The notes: a model not told the origin generated them from the sequence alone. Positions 7,888-19,200 are shown, counted from the first letter of the stretch. The stretch is DNA of 64,000 nt from Guyparkeria sp. WRN-7 (GCF_001641825.1 NZ_LRFH01000004.1:1-64000); one strand, 5' to 3'. A program made the numbers and translations.

Positions 7888-9414
7888 ATGACGGGTTTGC
7901 GCGAGCTCAAGATCTTCTGGAGTACCCTGCTGCACGCCGGTCGCAACCTGCTGCCGATCGTGCTCGTGGTCGCGGCATTCCAGCTGTTCGTGCTCCAGTC
8001 CGTGCCCGAGGGGCTGACCGGCATCCTGGTGGGACTGGGCATCGTCGTCCTCGGGGTAGCCCTGTTCCTGCAGGGACTGGAGATGGGGATCTTCCCGATC
8101 GGCAGGAGCCTGTCGAACGCCTTCGCCCGGCGCGGTTCGCTGCCCCTGTTGCTGGGCTTCGGTTTTTCCTTCGGCTTTGCCGCGGTGATCGCCGAACCGG
8201 CTTTGATTGCGGTGGCCGGTCAGGCCGAGACGATCAGCGAGGGGCATATCGATGCCATGACCCTGCGCCTGATCATCGCCACTTCCGTGGGCCTCGTGGT
8301 CGCGCTCGGGGTACTGCGCACCCTGCTCGGCCTGCCGCTGCACTGGTTCATGATCGGTGGCTACATCACCGTGGTCACCATCACCTGGTTCGCCCCGCCC
8401 GAGATCGTGGGCCTGGCCTATGACTCGGGCGGCGTGACCACCAATATCGTCACGGTGCCGTTGATCGCGGCTCTGGGCATGGGGCTGGCCGCCGCGATCA
8501 GCGGGCGCAATGTTCTGGCCGACGGCTTCGGCCTGGTCGCACTGGCGGTGATGGTGCCGATGATCACCGTCCAGGCCTACGGCATCTACGTCTTCGAGAT
8601 CGTCGGTATCGACCCGGGCGGTGAATCGCTCGACCTCGCTGGCGACCCGGCCGCGAAGGGGGCATCACTCGATCCGCTGAGCATCCTCACGGGGCTTCTC
8701 ACGACCCTGCGCGACGTACTGCCCATCATTGCGGCGGTGCTGTTTTTCCAGCTCGTCATCCTCCGCCAGCCGATCCCGCACTTAAAGCGCGTGGTGATCG
8801 GTTTCCTGCTGGTGATCCTGGGGCTGTACGCCTTTGTGGTCGGCCTCGAGCTGGGCCTGTTCCCCATCGGCGAGCGCATGGCCGATCAGCTGATTGCCCG
8901 TGACAACCTGATCTTCCTCTATCTGTTCGCCTTCGCCATCGGTTTTGCCACCACCATGGCCGAACCGGCCCTGATCGCGATTGGCGACCAGGCCGAACAG
9001 GCCGCCCGGGGGCAAATAAACGCCGCCGTGATCCGTCTGCTGGTCGCGCTCGGCGTGGCCATCGGCATCACCATCGGCGTGCACCGCATACTGGCGGGGG
9101 ATTCGATCCACCTCTACGTGATCGGCGGCTACGCGCTGGTGATCGGGCTGACGTTCGTCGCGCCGCGCTACATCGTGCCACTGGCCTATGATCTCGGCGG
9201 GGTGACCACCTCGGAGGTCACCGTGCCGCTGGTCACGGCGCTGGGCATCGGCCTGGCGACGCAAATCGAGGGGCGCAATGCGCTCATGGACGGCTTCGGC
9301 CTGATCGCCTTCGCCTCGATCTTTCCGATCGTGACCGTGCTCGGCTATGCCACGATTGCCGATAGGGTCAATCGCCGGCTCTCGGGCCGACCAACGACCG
9401 ATGACATCGACTGA
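7888..9414 (+). CDS. DUF1538 family integral membrane protein (duplicated)
   Basis: A 508-residue membrane protein made of two homologous halves. Each half has a LPI-I-VV-A-FQL helix, then GLE-G-FPIG, then G-(A/T)-AEPALIA-(A/G)-QAE, and ends with Y-(S/L)GGVTT-(N/E)-TVPL. The repeated AEPALIA loop and YDxGGVTT segment suggest two inverted or parallel modules forming a transport path, like other two-repeat carriers. DUF1538 has no established substrate that I know of. The PII-like and CBS genes immediately downstream (15-bp gap, then an 11-bp overlap) suggest that this putative transporter is controlled by nucleotides or metabolites. Confidence 0.85.
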   Translation: MTGLRELKIFWSTLLHAGRNLLPIVLVVAAFQLFVLQSVPEGLTGILVGLGIVVLGVALFLQGLEMGIFPIGRSLSNAFARRGSLPLLLGFGFSFGFAAVIAEPALIAVAGQAETISEGHIDAMTLRLIIATSVGLVVALGVLRTLLGLPLHWFMIGGYITVVTITWFAPPEIVGLAYDSGGVTTNIVTVPLIAALGMGLAAAISGRNVLADGFGLVALAVMVPMITVQAYGIYVFEIVGIDPGGESLDLAGDPAAKGASLDPLSILTGLLTTLRDVLPIIAAVLFFQLVILRQPIPHLKRVVIGFLLVILGLYAFVVGLELGLFPIGERMADQLIARDNLIFLYLFAFAIGFATTMAEPALIAIGDQAEQAARGQINAAVIRLLVALGVAIGITIGVHRILAGDSIHLYVIGGYALVIGLTFVAPRYIVPLAYDLGGVTTSEVTVPLVTALGIGLATQIEGRNALMDGFGLIAFASIFPIVTVLGYATIADRVNRRLSGRPTTDDID

Positions 9415-9429
9415 AGAGGACGCATCGCG

Positions 9430-9777
9430 ATGAGATTTTCCGTACTGGTCGCCATTCTCGCCGAGGACATGGAGGAAAAGGCCATCAAGGTCGCCAAGGA
9501 CGCCGGGGCCGGTGGCGTGACACTGCTCAATGGCCGCGGCATCGGCGCCGAGGAGAAGAAGACCTTCTTCGGCCTGACCTACGAGGGCAGCCAGTCGGTG
9601 CTGCTGTTCGTGCTTGAACGCTCGTTGTCGCTCAAGGTGATGAAGGCGCTCACCCACGAGCTCGAGTTGAAGGAAAACTCGCGCGGCGTGGTCTTCACCC
9701 TGCCGCTGGAGCACATCGCCGGCATCGAGAACCGGCAGGTAGAACGATTCCAGGAGAACCTGAAAGATGACCTCTGA
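9430..9777 (+). CDS. PII-like signalling protein linked to DUF1538 transporter
   Basis: A 115-residue protein with GAGGA upstream. It has the PII/CutA ferredoxin-like pattern: MRFSVLVAILAEDMEEKAIKVAKDAGAGGVTLLNGRG, then a short FFGLTYEGSQSVLLFVL and a final beta-strand GVVFTLPLEHIAGI. The GRG loop after strand 2 fits PII-like nucleotide-binding proteins. The classical T-loop with its uridylylated tyrosine is absent, so it is not GlnB/GlnK. Its place between a two-repeat membrane protein and a CBS protein resembles other PII-like proteins that gate neighbouring transporters. The ligand (adenine nucleotide or other) is unknown. Confidence 0.8.
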   Translation: MRFSVLVAILAEDMEEKAIKVAKDAGAGGVTLLNGRGIGAEEKKTFFGLTYEGSQSVLLFVLERSLSLKVMKALTHELELKENSRGVVFTLPLEHIAGIENRQVERFQENLKDDL

Positions 9778-10177
9778 AACCCGTCCCCGTCTGGTCGGCG
9801 ACGTGATGGTCCGGGAAGTCGCCACCATCTCGCCGATGGCCAGCCTGCGCGAGGCCCTGCGCGAGATGCGCCAGCGGCGCGTCAAGTCGCTGGTGGTCGG
9901 AAAGGCCCATCCGCACGATGCCTACGGCATCCTCACCTACACCTCCATCCTGCGCACCATCGTTGCCGAGGAAGGCGACATCGATCTGGCCAACGTCTAC
10001 GACGTGATGAGCAAACCCGCGATATCGGTCCCCGAAGGCATGGAGATCAAGTACGCCGCCCGCCTGATGGTTTCGCAGTCGATCCGACGCGTGATCGTTC
10101 TGAGAAGCGACGAACTGGCCGGCATCGTCACCATGAGCGACATCGTCGAGTCGATCATGGCGTTGGCCGATACCTGA
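9767..10177 (+). CDS. CBS-domain-pair protein
   Basis: A 136-residue protein consisting almost only of two CBS motifs: VGDVMVREVATISPMASLREALREM--RRVKSLVVG and VYDVMSKPAISVPEGMEIKYAARLMVSQSIRRVIVLRSDELAGIVTMSDIVESI. CBS pairs usually bind AMP, ATP or similar ligands and act as energy or ionic-strength sensors. Its start codon lies inside the end of the PII-like gene (11-bp overlap), so translation is coupled. With the PII-like protein it offers two separate sensory inputs to the DUF1538 membrane protein. A strong hairpin follows the stop. Confidence 0.85.
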   Translation: MTSETRPRLVGDVMVREVATISPMASLREALREMRQRRVKSLVVGKAHPHDAYGILTYTSILRTIVAEEGDIDLANVYDVMSKPAISVPEGMEIKYAARLMVSQSIRRVIVLRSDELAGIVTMSDIVESIMALADT

Positions 10178-10191
10178 CCCCCCAACGAAAA

Positions 10192-10211
10192 CGCGGGCCC
10201 GAGGGCCCGCG
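10192..10211. terminator. Bidirectional terminator
   Basis: CGCGGGCCC and GGGCCCGCG form a 9-bp stem with a minimal loop, between the convergent CBS and alpha/beta-hydrolase genes. On the minus strand the stem is followed by TTTTCGTT, so it works best for the hydrolase. Confidence 0.7.
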
Positions 10212-10238
10212 CTTGATTCGATCATCGCGACTGGCTGA

Positions 10239-11141
10239 TCACCAGCCGATGAAGGCCGTGGCCGCGTCCGCCGCGTCGTAGAGGAACAGGTCACGGAACA
10301 TGTGATCCGAGCCCGAAACCACCGTCATCTCGATGTGGTCGGCCTGGGCCGGCTCGGCCATCTTCTCCTCGAGGTCGGTGATGGTGGTGTCCGCCCCGGC
10401 GATGATCACCAGCGTCGGCACCGAAACCGCACCGAGCACGGTGGGGGTGTCCATCAGCGGGTCCTCGCGGTAGTAGCTGACCACACTGGCGGCGGTGGCC
10501 GTGGTGTCCTCGCAGTAGATGAAATCCATCTCCATCACCTCGTCGCCACGACCTTCGGCAACGAGGGCTTCCGCGCGGTCCAGAAGCGGAGCGAGTTCAG
10601 CGTCGTAACGCTTCTGGTAATCCTTGGCGTGATAGCCGGCAGTCCAGGTCTGCGGGGCCAGCAGCACCGCTTTCTCGACGGACGGATCGGGCTCGCCGGC
10701 AAGGTAACGCGCCACCTGGTTGCCGCCACGAGAATGGCCCATCACGGCCAGTCGCTCGGCACCCTCGCCTTTCAGCCACTCGACCCAGGCGGCAACTTCG
10801 TTGACGGCGTTGCCGTGCTCGTGGCGGTGGGTGGTGGCGCAGTCGTACATGCCTTCGCGCGCGTCCTGCCCCAGGCTGAGGTTGATGGCGAGTGCGTTGT
10901 AGCCCGCCTCGGCCAGGAGCGACTGCATGCTGCGCATGATCTCCATCTGCCCGTGGGCGAGCGTGCCGTGGACCATCAGCACCACGCCGTCGCTGATCTC
11001 GCTGCCCGGGGCCATCTCCATGTGACCGACCAGGGTGGTGCCGTCATGCTCGAGCTCTACCCGCTCGGCGGCCTGTGCCTGGCCGGCCAGAAACGACAGC
11101 CCCAGGGCGAGTGTGCTCAGGGTGCGGAAAATGCCTTTCAT
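10239..11141 (-). CDS. Exported alpha/beta hydrolase
   Basis: A 300-residue protein. The start at 11141 has AGAGGAAAA upstream and opens a signal peptide (MKGIFRTLSTLALGLSFLAGQAQA). The mature part has an oxyanion strand VVLMVHGTLAHG, the nucleophile elbow GHSRGG (Ser137) and a late SDHMF segment for the catalytic histidine. The acid is probably in IIAGADTTI. This is an esterase-like periplasmic hydrolase; the substrate cannot be read. Upstream lies the candidate RNA/attenuator at 11254-11455, whose terminator ends 113 nt before this start, so the gene could be controlled by read-through. Confidence 0.78.
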   Translation of the reverse strand: MKGIFRTLSTLALGLSFLAGQAQAAERVELEHDGTTLVGHMEMAPGSEISDGVVLMVHGTLAHGQMEIMRSMQSLLAEAGYNALAINLSLGQDAREGMYDCATTHRHEHGNAVNEVAAWVEWLKGEGAERLAVMGHSRGGNQVARYLAGEPDPSVEKAVLLAPQTWTAGYHAKDYQKRYDAELAPLLDRAEALVAEGRGDEVMEMDFIYCEDTTATAASVVSYYREDPLMDTPTVLGAVSVPTLVIIAGADTTITDLEEKMAEPAQADHIEMTVVSGSDHMFRDLFLYDAADAATAFIGW

Positions 11142-11253
11142 TGTTGTTTTCCTCTTTGGTGAATTGGCGGTTCCGACGGCAAGTCTAGCCGGAAGAGGCG
11201 CCAAACACGTCCCCGTGGCTGCGCAGACCGCACAAATCGATAAGCCATGCCAC

Positions 11254-11296
11254 AAAAAAATGGGCAGGCCGTCCCCCGAAGGGGATCAGCCTGCCC
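11254..11296 (-). terminator. Strong rho-independent terminator
   Basis: On the minus strand GGGCAGGC and GCCTGCCC pair over an inner ATCCCC-TTC-GGGGGA stem, then comes A followed by seven T. It is about 230 nt beyond the dnaE2 stop and 113 nt before the alpha/beta-hydrolase start. Confidence 0.85.
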
Positions 11297-11455
11297 GCAA
11301 ACTCACCGCAGGAGGAGTCAATGAGAACGAAGAGAGAGGCTCTCAACGTGACCCACGCGCTCTGACCGGAAAGGTTTTCAGGAGTTCCCCGGATCAATGC
11401 GTCGCGAGTGGCTGGGGTTGGCTGACTTGGCCGCCCGCTTCGTTTCCACCTGACG
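11254..11455 (-). ncRNA. Candidate small RNA or transcription-attenuation leader (~200 nt)
   Basis: A good minus-strand promoter and a textbook terminator bracket about 200 nt without a convincing gene. The RNA would contain an unpaired-looking ACUCCUCCUGC stretch (complement of 11310-11320), which is complementary to Shine-Dalgarno sequences, and several short stems such as GAGAG-CCU-CUCUC. It does not resemble 6S RNA, SRP RNA, tmRNA or RNase P by eye. It may act in trans as an anti-SD sRNA, or in cis as a leader whose terminator controls the downstream alpha/beta hydrolase. The 5' end is estimated from the -10. Confidence 0.5.
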
Positions 11456-11461
11456 AGACGC

Positions 11462-11489
11462 AGTATATCGATCACACATGCAAATGCAA
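11462..11489 (-). promoter_or_regulatory. Promoter of the candidate RNA
   Basis: Minus-strand TTGCAT (11489-11484), 16-nt spacer, TATACT (11467-11462). It lies in a locally AT-rich patch just beyond the dnaE2 stop and points away from dnaE2. Confidence 0.6.
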
Positions 11490-11527
11490 ACGTTTCGCAT
11501 TCCCTTTTGCGTGGAGGCTGTCGCGAT

Positions 11528-14500
11528 TCAGTGGAAATCCCGCGATCGCGCCGGCAGCCGCCCCAGCCAGTCGCTGTGATCGACCAGCACCCGCGCGATC
11601 AGATGCGCCACGCCCTCGCGATGCTGCCACTGGCCACGCACCTCCAGCAGACGCGCACCGACCACCACCTGCTGGTATTCGGCCACCCGGTCGGGCCAGA
11701 CGATCACGTTGACCGTGCCCGCCTCGTCCTCGAGCGTCAGGAACACCGTGCCCTTGGCCGTGCCGGGGCGCTGGCGCATGGTCACCAGCCCGCAGTAGCG
11801 CGTGTGCGCCCCGTCATGACGGGTCTTGAGCTCGTCGCTGCGCCGTAACCGCAGCCGGCGCAGTCGCTCGCGCAGCAGCGCCAGCGGATGACCGTTCAGC
11901 GACAGTCCCAGCCGCTGATAGTCCGCGAGGATGGTCTGGGCCTCGTCGGGGGCGGGCAGTTCGACCGCCGACTCGCCAAGCGCCCGGTCGGCCGGCAACC
12001 CCGCCTCCAGGGCGAGATCGTCGGGAATGCCGGTGGCCGCCCAGTGGGCGGCATGACGATTGTCTTCCAACCCGGCGAAGGCACCGGCCTGCGCCAGCGC
12101 GCGCCGGTCGCGCGCATCCAGCCGGGCGCGGCGCACGCAGTCGGCCACCTGCCGGAACGGTGCAACCCGCCGGGCGGCCAGCAGGCGCTCGATGCCGCCG
12201 GCGGACAGCCCGCGGATGCGGTCCAGCCCCAGGCGCAGGGCATGGGTCTCGCTGGCATTCCCCTGCCCTGCCAACGGTTCGAGCGTGCTCTCGTCCTGAC
12301 TGGCCAGCACGCAGGGCGGGCGCACCACCACCCCGTGGCGGCGGGCATCCTGCACCAGCTGCGAGGGGCCGTAGAAACCCATCGGCTGGCTGTTCAGCAA
12401 GGCGCAGTAGAAGGCGACCGGCTCGTGGCACTTGAGCCATGCCGAGGCATAGGCGATCACGGCGAAGCTCGCCGAATGCGACTCGGGGAAGCCGTACTCG
12501 CCGAAACCGAGGATCTGGCGGTAGACCCGGTCGGCGAAATCGGGCGTGAAGCCGCGCGCGGTCATGCCGTCGTACAGGCGTCGGCGGAAGTCCTCGAGCG
12601 TGCCGCGCTTGCGCCACGCCCCCAGCGCCCGGCGCAGCTGGTCGGCCTCGCCGGCGGAGAAACCGGCGGCCACCATGGCCAGCTCGATCACCTGTTCCTG
12701 GAAGATCGGCACGCCCAGGGTGCGTCCCAGCACCCGTCGGATGTCATCGTTGGGATACTCCTCCGGCTCGAGTCCCTGGCGACGCTTGAGGTAGGGGTGG
12801 ACCATCTCGCCCTGGATCGGGCCGGGGCGGACGATCGCGATCTCGATCACCAGATCGTAGAACGAGCGCGGCTGCAGGCGCGGCAGCATGCTCATCTGCG
12901 CGCGCGACTCGATCTGGAACACGCCGACGGTGTCCGCCCGGCTGATCATCTCGAAGGTGGCCGGGTCCTCGCGCGGGATCGACCACAGCGCCAGTGGCTG
13001 CTCGCGCGGGCGGTGCCGGTTGGCCAGCGCGAACGCCCGGCGTACCGCCGAGAGCATGCCCAGCGCCAGCACGTCGATCTTCATCAGCCCCACCGCGTCG
13101 AGATCGTCCTTGTCCCACTGGATCACGGTCCGATCGGCCATCGAGGCGTTCTCCACCGGCACCAGGTCAGCGAGCTGGCCGCGAGCGATGACGAAGCCGC
13201 CGACATGCTGCGAGAGGTGGCGCGGCATGCCGGTCAATTGCCGGGCGATCTCGAGCCACCAGCGGATGCGGCGCTGCTCGCCGTCGATACCGGCCGCGGC
13301 CAGCTTCTCGGCGCTCACCTCGCGGTCCCACCACGCCAGCTGCTCGTTGACGCGTTCCTGGACGTCCTCGCCGATGCCCAGCGCCCGGGCGGCATCGCGC
13401 AGGGCCGAACGGCGCCGGTAGCGGATCACCGTGGCCGCCAGCGCGGCGCGGTCGCGACCGTAGCGCCGGTAGATGTACTGCATCACCTCCTCTCGGCGGT
13501 GGTGCTCGAAGTCGACGTCGATGTCGGGCGGCTCGGCACGCTCCTTGGAGATGAAGCGCTCGAACAGCATCGAGGACTCGGCCGGGTTGACCGCGGTGAT
13601 GCCGAGCGCGAAGCACACCGCCGAATTGGCCGCCGAGCCGCGCCCCTGGCAGAGGATGTCGCGCGAGCGGGCAAAACGGACGATGTCGTGCACGGTGAGA
13701 AAATACGGCTCGAAGGCCATCTCGCGGATGACGGCAAGCTCGTGCTCGATCTGCGCGACCACCTTCGGCGGCACGCCCTCGGGCCAGCGCTCGGCCGCTC
13801 CCTCGAGGGTCAACCGCCGCAGGTGCTCGTGGCCCGGCACGCCCGGCGGGATGTCGTCGAGCGGGTACTCGTAGGCCAGCTCGTCGATCGAGAAACGGCA
13901 CTCGCCGGCCAGGCGCACCGCCTCGGCGCGCCACGCGGCGGGAAACAGATCGGCCAGCGTGTCGACCGGGCGCAGATGCCGCTCGGCATTGCGCGGCAGG
14001 CGGTCGGCCGCCGCCATCACCGTGGTCCGATGGCGCAGCGCGGTGACCACGTCCAGCAGCGGCTTTTCCTCGGGCTCGGCCATCAGCGTGTCGCCCAGGG
14101 CCGTGATCGGCAGATCGTGTGCCGCGGCCAGCCGCCGGGCATGCCCGGCGCGCGCACCGTCGAGTCCGTCGAGCCAGGCCACCACCCCCAGCCAGGGACG
14201 GGCGGCGGCGAGCAGCCACGCCGGCGTGATCCCGCCGGCCGCCGGCACCTGCCAGATCACGCGCACCCCGCCATCGAGGCCGTCGAGCACCCCCGCCCGA
14301 TCCAGTCGGTACTCGCCCTTGGCCGCCGCCCGTCGCCCCCGGGTGATCAGCTGGCTGATCGCCGCGTAGCCGGCCCGGTCGGCGGCCAGCAGCACCAGCT
14401 CGTCGCCCTCCTCCAGCACCAGTCGCGTGCCGAGAATCAGCTGCGGCCGGCCGTCCGCCGGCAGGTCCTTCCAGCCCTGCTGGGCACGCACCACGCCGGC

Positions 14501-14635
14501 GAACGAGCATTCGTCGCAGACGGCGATGGCCGCATAGCCACGCTCGGCCGCCACCGCCACCAGGCGCTCGGGGTCGGCGGTGGCGGCGAGGAAGCTGAAA
14601 TTCGATCGGGCGGACAGCTCGGCGTAGGCGCTCAT
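11528..14635 (-). CDS. dnaE2: Error-prone DNA polymerase III alpha subunit DnaE2 (ImuC)
   Basis: A 1035-residue protein, the usual DnaE2 length and shorter than replicative DnaE. It starts YAELSARSNFSFLAATADPERLV, the PHP domain opening typical of DnaE2. The C-family polymerase core contains PPDIDVDFEHHRREEVMQYIYRRYGRDRAALAAT, followed by a helix-hairpin-helix region and an OB domain near the end (YCGLVTMRQRPGTAKGTVFLTLEDEAGTVNVIV). DnaE2 does translesion synthesis in SOS mutagenesis, normally with ImuA and ImuB, but neither is adjacent here. A LexA box sits 7 bp before the ATG and no ribosome site is obvious, so the mRNA may be leaderless or nearly so. Confidence 0.93.
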   Translation of the reverse strand: MSAYAELSARSNFSFLAATADPERLVAVAAERGYAAIAVCDECSFAGVVRAQQGWKDLPADGRPQLILGTRLVLEEGDELVLLAADRAGYAAISQLITRGRRAAAKGEYRLDRAGVLDGLDGGVRVIWQVPAAGGITPAWLLAAARPWLGVVAWLDGLDGARAGHARRLAAAHDLPITALGDTLMAEPEEKPLLDVVTALRHRTTVMAAADRLPRNAERHLRPVDTLADLFPAAWRAEAVRLAGECRFSIDELAYEYPLDDIPPGVPGHEHLRRLTLEGAAERWPEGVPPKVVAQIEHELAVIREMAFEPYFLTVHDIVRFARSRDILCQGRGSAANSAVCFALGITAVNPAESSMLFERFISKERAEPPDIDVDFEHHRREEVMQYIYRRYGRDRAALAATVIRYRRRSALRDAARALGIGEDVQERVNEQLAWWDREVSAEKLAAAGIDGEQRRIRWWLEIARQLTGMPRHLSQHVGGFVIARGQLADLVPVENASMADRTVIQWDKDDLDAVGLMKIDVLALGMLSAVRRAFALANRHRPREQPLALWSIPREDPATFEMISRADTVGVFQIESRAQMSMLPRLQPRSFYDLVIEIAIVRPGPIQGEMVHPYLKRRQGLEPEEYPNDDIRRVLGRTLGVPIFQEQVIELAMVAAGFSAGEADQLRRALGAWRKRGTLEDFRRRLYDGMTARGFTPDFADRVYRQILGFGEYGFPESHSASFAVIAYASAWLKCHEPVAFYCALLNSQPMGFYGPSQLVQDARRHGVVVRPPCVLASQDESTLEPLAGQGNASETHALRLGLDRIRGLSAGGIERLLAARRVAPFRQVADCVRRARLDARDRRALAQAGAFAGLEDNRHAAHWAATGIPDDLALEAGLPADRALGESAVELPAPDEAQTILADYQRLGLSLNGHPLALLRERLRRLRLRRSDELKTRHDGAHTRYCGLVTMRQRPGTAKGTVFLTLEDEAGTVNVIVWPDRVAEYQQVVVGARLLEVRGQWQHREGVAHLIARVLVDHSDWLGRLPARSRDFH

Positions 14636-14642
14636 ACAGATA

Positions 14643-14658
14643 CTGTATATCCATACAG
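14643..14658. promoter_or_regulatory. LexA (SOS) box before dnaE2
   Basis: CTGTATATCCATACAG is a perfect CTG-N10-CAG site with an AT-rich centre. It lies 7 bp upstream of the dnaE2 start and about 120 bp from the divergent DUF2339 gene. LexA bound here would cover the likely -10 (TATACA on the minus strand). Confidence 0.88.
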
Positions 14659-14779
14659 TTTATGGAATCCACCCCACCCGCGGGCGATACCGCCCCAACC
14701 ACAATTGGGATTACCATCACTCCAAGCGCCGCAGCGGAGAGCGGCGAGAAGCCCCCGGACACGTCAAGGACACCCGCCC

Positions 14780-17394
14780 ATGGACGAGCTGCTGCTGTTT
14801 GCCGTGCTCTCATTCCTGGCCCTGCTCGCCGGCGGCGTGCTTGGCTGGATCAGCTTTTTCCGACTGCGCCGGCTGGAAGAGCGACTCGCACGGCTGGAAG
14901 CCGGCGAATCGGCGCAACCGACCGCCAGCCCGACAGCCAGACCCACCCCTGAGCCAGCAGCGGAACCGCGGCGCGCACCGCCCGACTGGGCCGAGGGACG
15001 ACAACAACCGCCGCCCGACCGGCCGACCAAGCGCGAACCCGCTACCCCCACCGACGCGACCGGCCGCACCCCCGGCTTCGTCGCCCTGTTGCGCGAGCAC
15101 TGGATGATCTGGCTCGGTGGGCTGTCGGTGGGTCTCGCCGGCGTCTTCCTGGTGCGCTACTCGATCGAGCAGGGCTATCTCGGCCCGGCCGCGCGCATAG
15201 CGACAGGCCTTCTCACGGGCATCGCCCTGCATGCACTGGCCGAATGGCTGCGCCGACGCTCGGCCTGGCGATCGGACGCCGTGGCCGCACTGGCCGGTGG
15301 GGCGAGCCTGACGCTCTACGCGGCCACCCTGGCCGCCCTGCACCTCTACCAGCTCTGGCCGGTGGGACTGGTCTTCGCCGTGCTGGCGCTGATCTCGCTC
15401 GCCACCCTGACCCTTGCCCTGTGGCATGGCCCGGTCCTCGCGATCCTCGGCCTGCTCGGCGGCTACGCCGTCCCTGCCCTTCTGGGCACGCAGTCGGACC
15501 AGCTGGTCACGACGCTGGCCTACAGCGCGGTGATCGCCCTGTCCGGCTTCACCCTGATGCGCTACGTCTACCGCGACTGGCTGTGGTGGGGCACCCTCGG
15601 CGGGGCCCTGTTCTGGTGGTGGGTGGCCCTGATGACGGGCAAGCACACCGAAGCCTGGCTGGGCAGCTATCTCGCCGTGCTCGCCTGGGGCATGCTCGCC
15701 ATCCACACGAGCAACTGGCGGCTCGACCGGGCCGTCGTCGCCGACCACCCGCCCCACTGGCGCGACTGGCTGCGCCTGATGCCGACCGACCAGCGCGTCC
15801 TCCTCATCGGGCTGCTGGTGCTGCTGGCCGCACTGGGGCTGAGCCTCGGCCATGACCCGCACTGGGGCGGCGGACCGCTGCTGTGGCTGCCCCTGCCGGC
15901 CGTGCTGCTGATCGCGGCACGCTACAACGACCACCTGCGGCCGCTGCCGTGGCTGACCCTGGCCGTCGTCACCATCGGGCTAATTGCCACCCAGCTGGCC
16001 ACGCTGCCCACCCAGATGCCGACGCTCATGGTCGACCCGGTCGCGACCGAGCACCACGCCACGCTGTTCGCCTTCCTCGCCCTGCTGGCCGGCCTGTTCT
16101 CGGCCGCCGGGCTGTGGCACCTGCGCCGGCGGCCGGGCTCGGCGCTGGATGCCTCGCTGGCCATCGTCGCCCCACTGGTGGCCGTGGCACTGGCCTACCT
16201 GCTGGCCCGCCAGGCACTGCCGCCCTGGGGGCTGGCCGTGCTGTGCATCGTCTACGGGGGGCTGCTGCTGAACCTGGCCGTCTGGCGACTGCGCCGCGGG
16301 TGGACCGATGGCGTCGCCTTCTGGCTGGTGACCGGTGGCCACCTGGCCTATTCGCTGGCCGCGGTCATCGCGCTGGAGAACGCCACCCTCACGCTGGCGC
16401 TGGCCGCCCAGCTGGTCTCCCTGACCTGGGTGATGCGACGCGTGCCGATGGGTAACCTCCACTGGCTGATCAAGCTGGTGCTGGCCGTGGTAGTGATCCG
16501 ACTGACGCTCAACCCGTGGCTCGTCACCTACCCGGTCGAAGGCCACTGGACGCTATGGACCTATGGCGGCAGCCTGCTGCTGGCCGTGCTAGCCAGCCGG
16601 CAGGTGCCGGTCGACGCCCCGCTGCGCCGCTGGCTCGAAGGCGGGGCACTGCATCTGCTGGTGTTGTTCCTGGTGGTCGAGCTGCGCTACTGGCTCTACG
16701 ACGGCGCGGTGTTCGCGCCACGTTTCGACTTCCTCGAGGCGGCCATCGACGTCAATCTCGCCGCGGCCCTGGGGCTCGTCTACCACTGGCGCGGCCAGCT
16801 CTCCACGCAACTGGAGGCCGTCTACCGCCATGCCGGCCGGGTGATGATGGTGCTGGCGCTGTTCGCCTACTTCTACCTGCTCACCATTGCCAATCCGCTG
16901 TGGGGCGGGCCGCAGGCAGGCCATATTGGCGACACGCCGCTGTTCAACCCGCTGCTGCTCGCCTACGGTCTGCCGGTGGTCTTGTTCGGCCTGGCCAGTC
17001 GCGTCTACGAACCGATGACCCGGCGCCAGTTCGCCGTGGTCGCGGGGGTCGGCCTGTGGCTGTTCGTGAGCTTCGAGATCCGCCATCTCTGGCAGGGAGA
17101 GCTTTCTCTGGTCGACGCCGCCTCCAACGGCGAGCTCTACACCTACTCGGCCGTCTGGCTGCTGATGGCGATGGCGGCCCTGCTCACCGGGATCGTCAGG
17201 GAAAACCGCAACCTCTACCGCGGCGGCATGGCACTGCTGACGCTGGTGATCCTCAAGATCTTCCTGGTGGACATGAGCGGACTGACCGGCCTGTTGCGGG
17301 CGGTCTCGTTCATGGGGCTGGGACTGTCGCTGCTGGCGCTGGCCTACGTCCACCAGCTGCTGGCGCGTCGGCGCGCGCCGCCGGACGAGACGAT

Positions 17395-17398
<4 letters not shown>
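14780..17398 (+). CDS. DUF2339 multi-spanning membrane protein
   Basis: An 872-residue protein. The start at 14780 has AAGGA upstream and gives MDELLLFAVLSFLALLAGGVLGW, a first membrane helix followed by a short coiled segment (RLRRLEERLARLEAG). A disordered proline/alanine-rich linker follows to about residue 95. The rest is more than twenty hydrophobic helices, beginning WMIWLGGLSVGLAGVFLVRYSIEQGYLGPAARI, the conserved opening of the DUF2339 family. Its function is unknown; large membrane size and the cytoplasmic coil suggest an envelope scaffold or transporter. Its stop TAG overlaps the recQ stop on the other strand within CTAG. Confidence 0.88.

Positions 17399-19200
<1,802 letters not shown>

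Noticed and set aside
11321-11365. A 14-codon plus-strand mini-ORF with AGGAGG before its ATG
   Set aside because: It lies inside the candidate minus-strand RNA. The AGGAGG is simply the complement of that RNA's CUCCUCC stretch, and no plus-strand promoter is evident.
11185-11475. A 96-codon minus-strand frame across the terminator
   Set aside because: It runs through a strong terminator, its product has no protein-family character, and no ribosome site precedes it.
11888-14779. A long plus-strand reading frame opposite dnaE2, in frame with the DUF2339 gene
   Set aside because: It is antisense to dnaE2 with low-complexity composition. The DUF2339 protein begins naturally at 14780.
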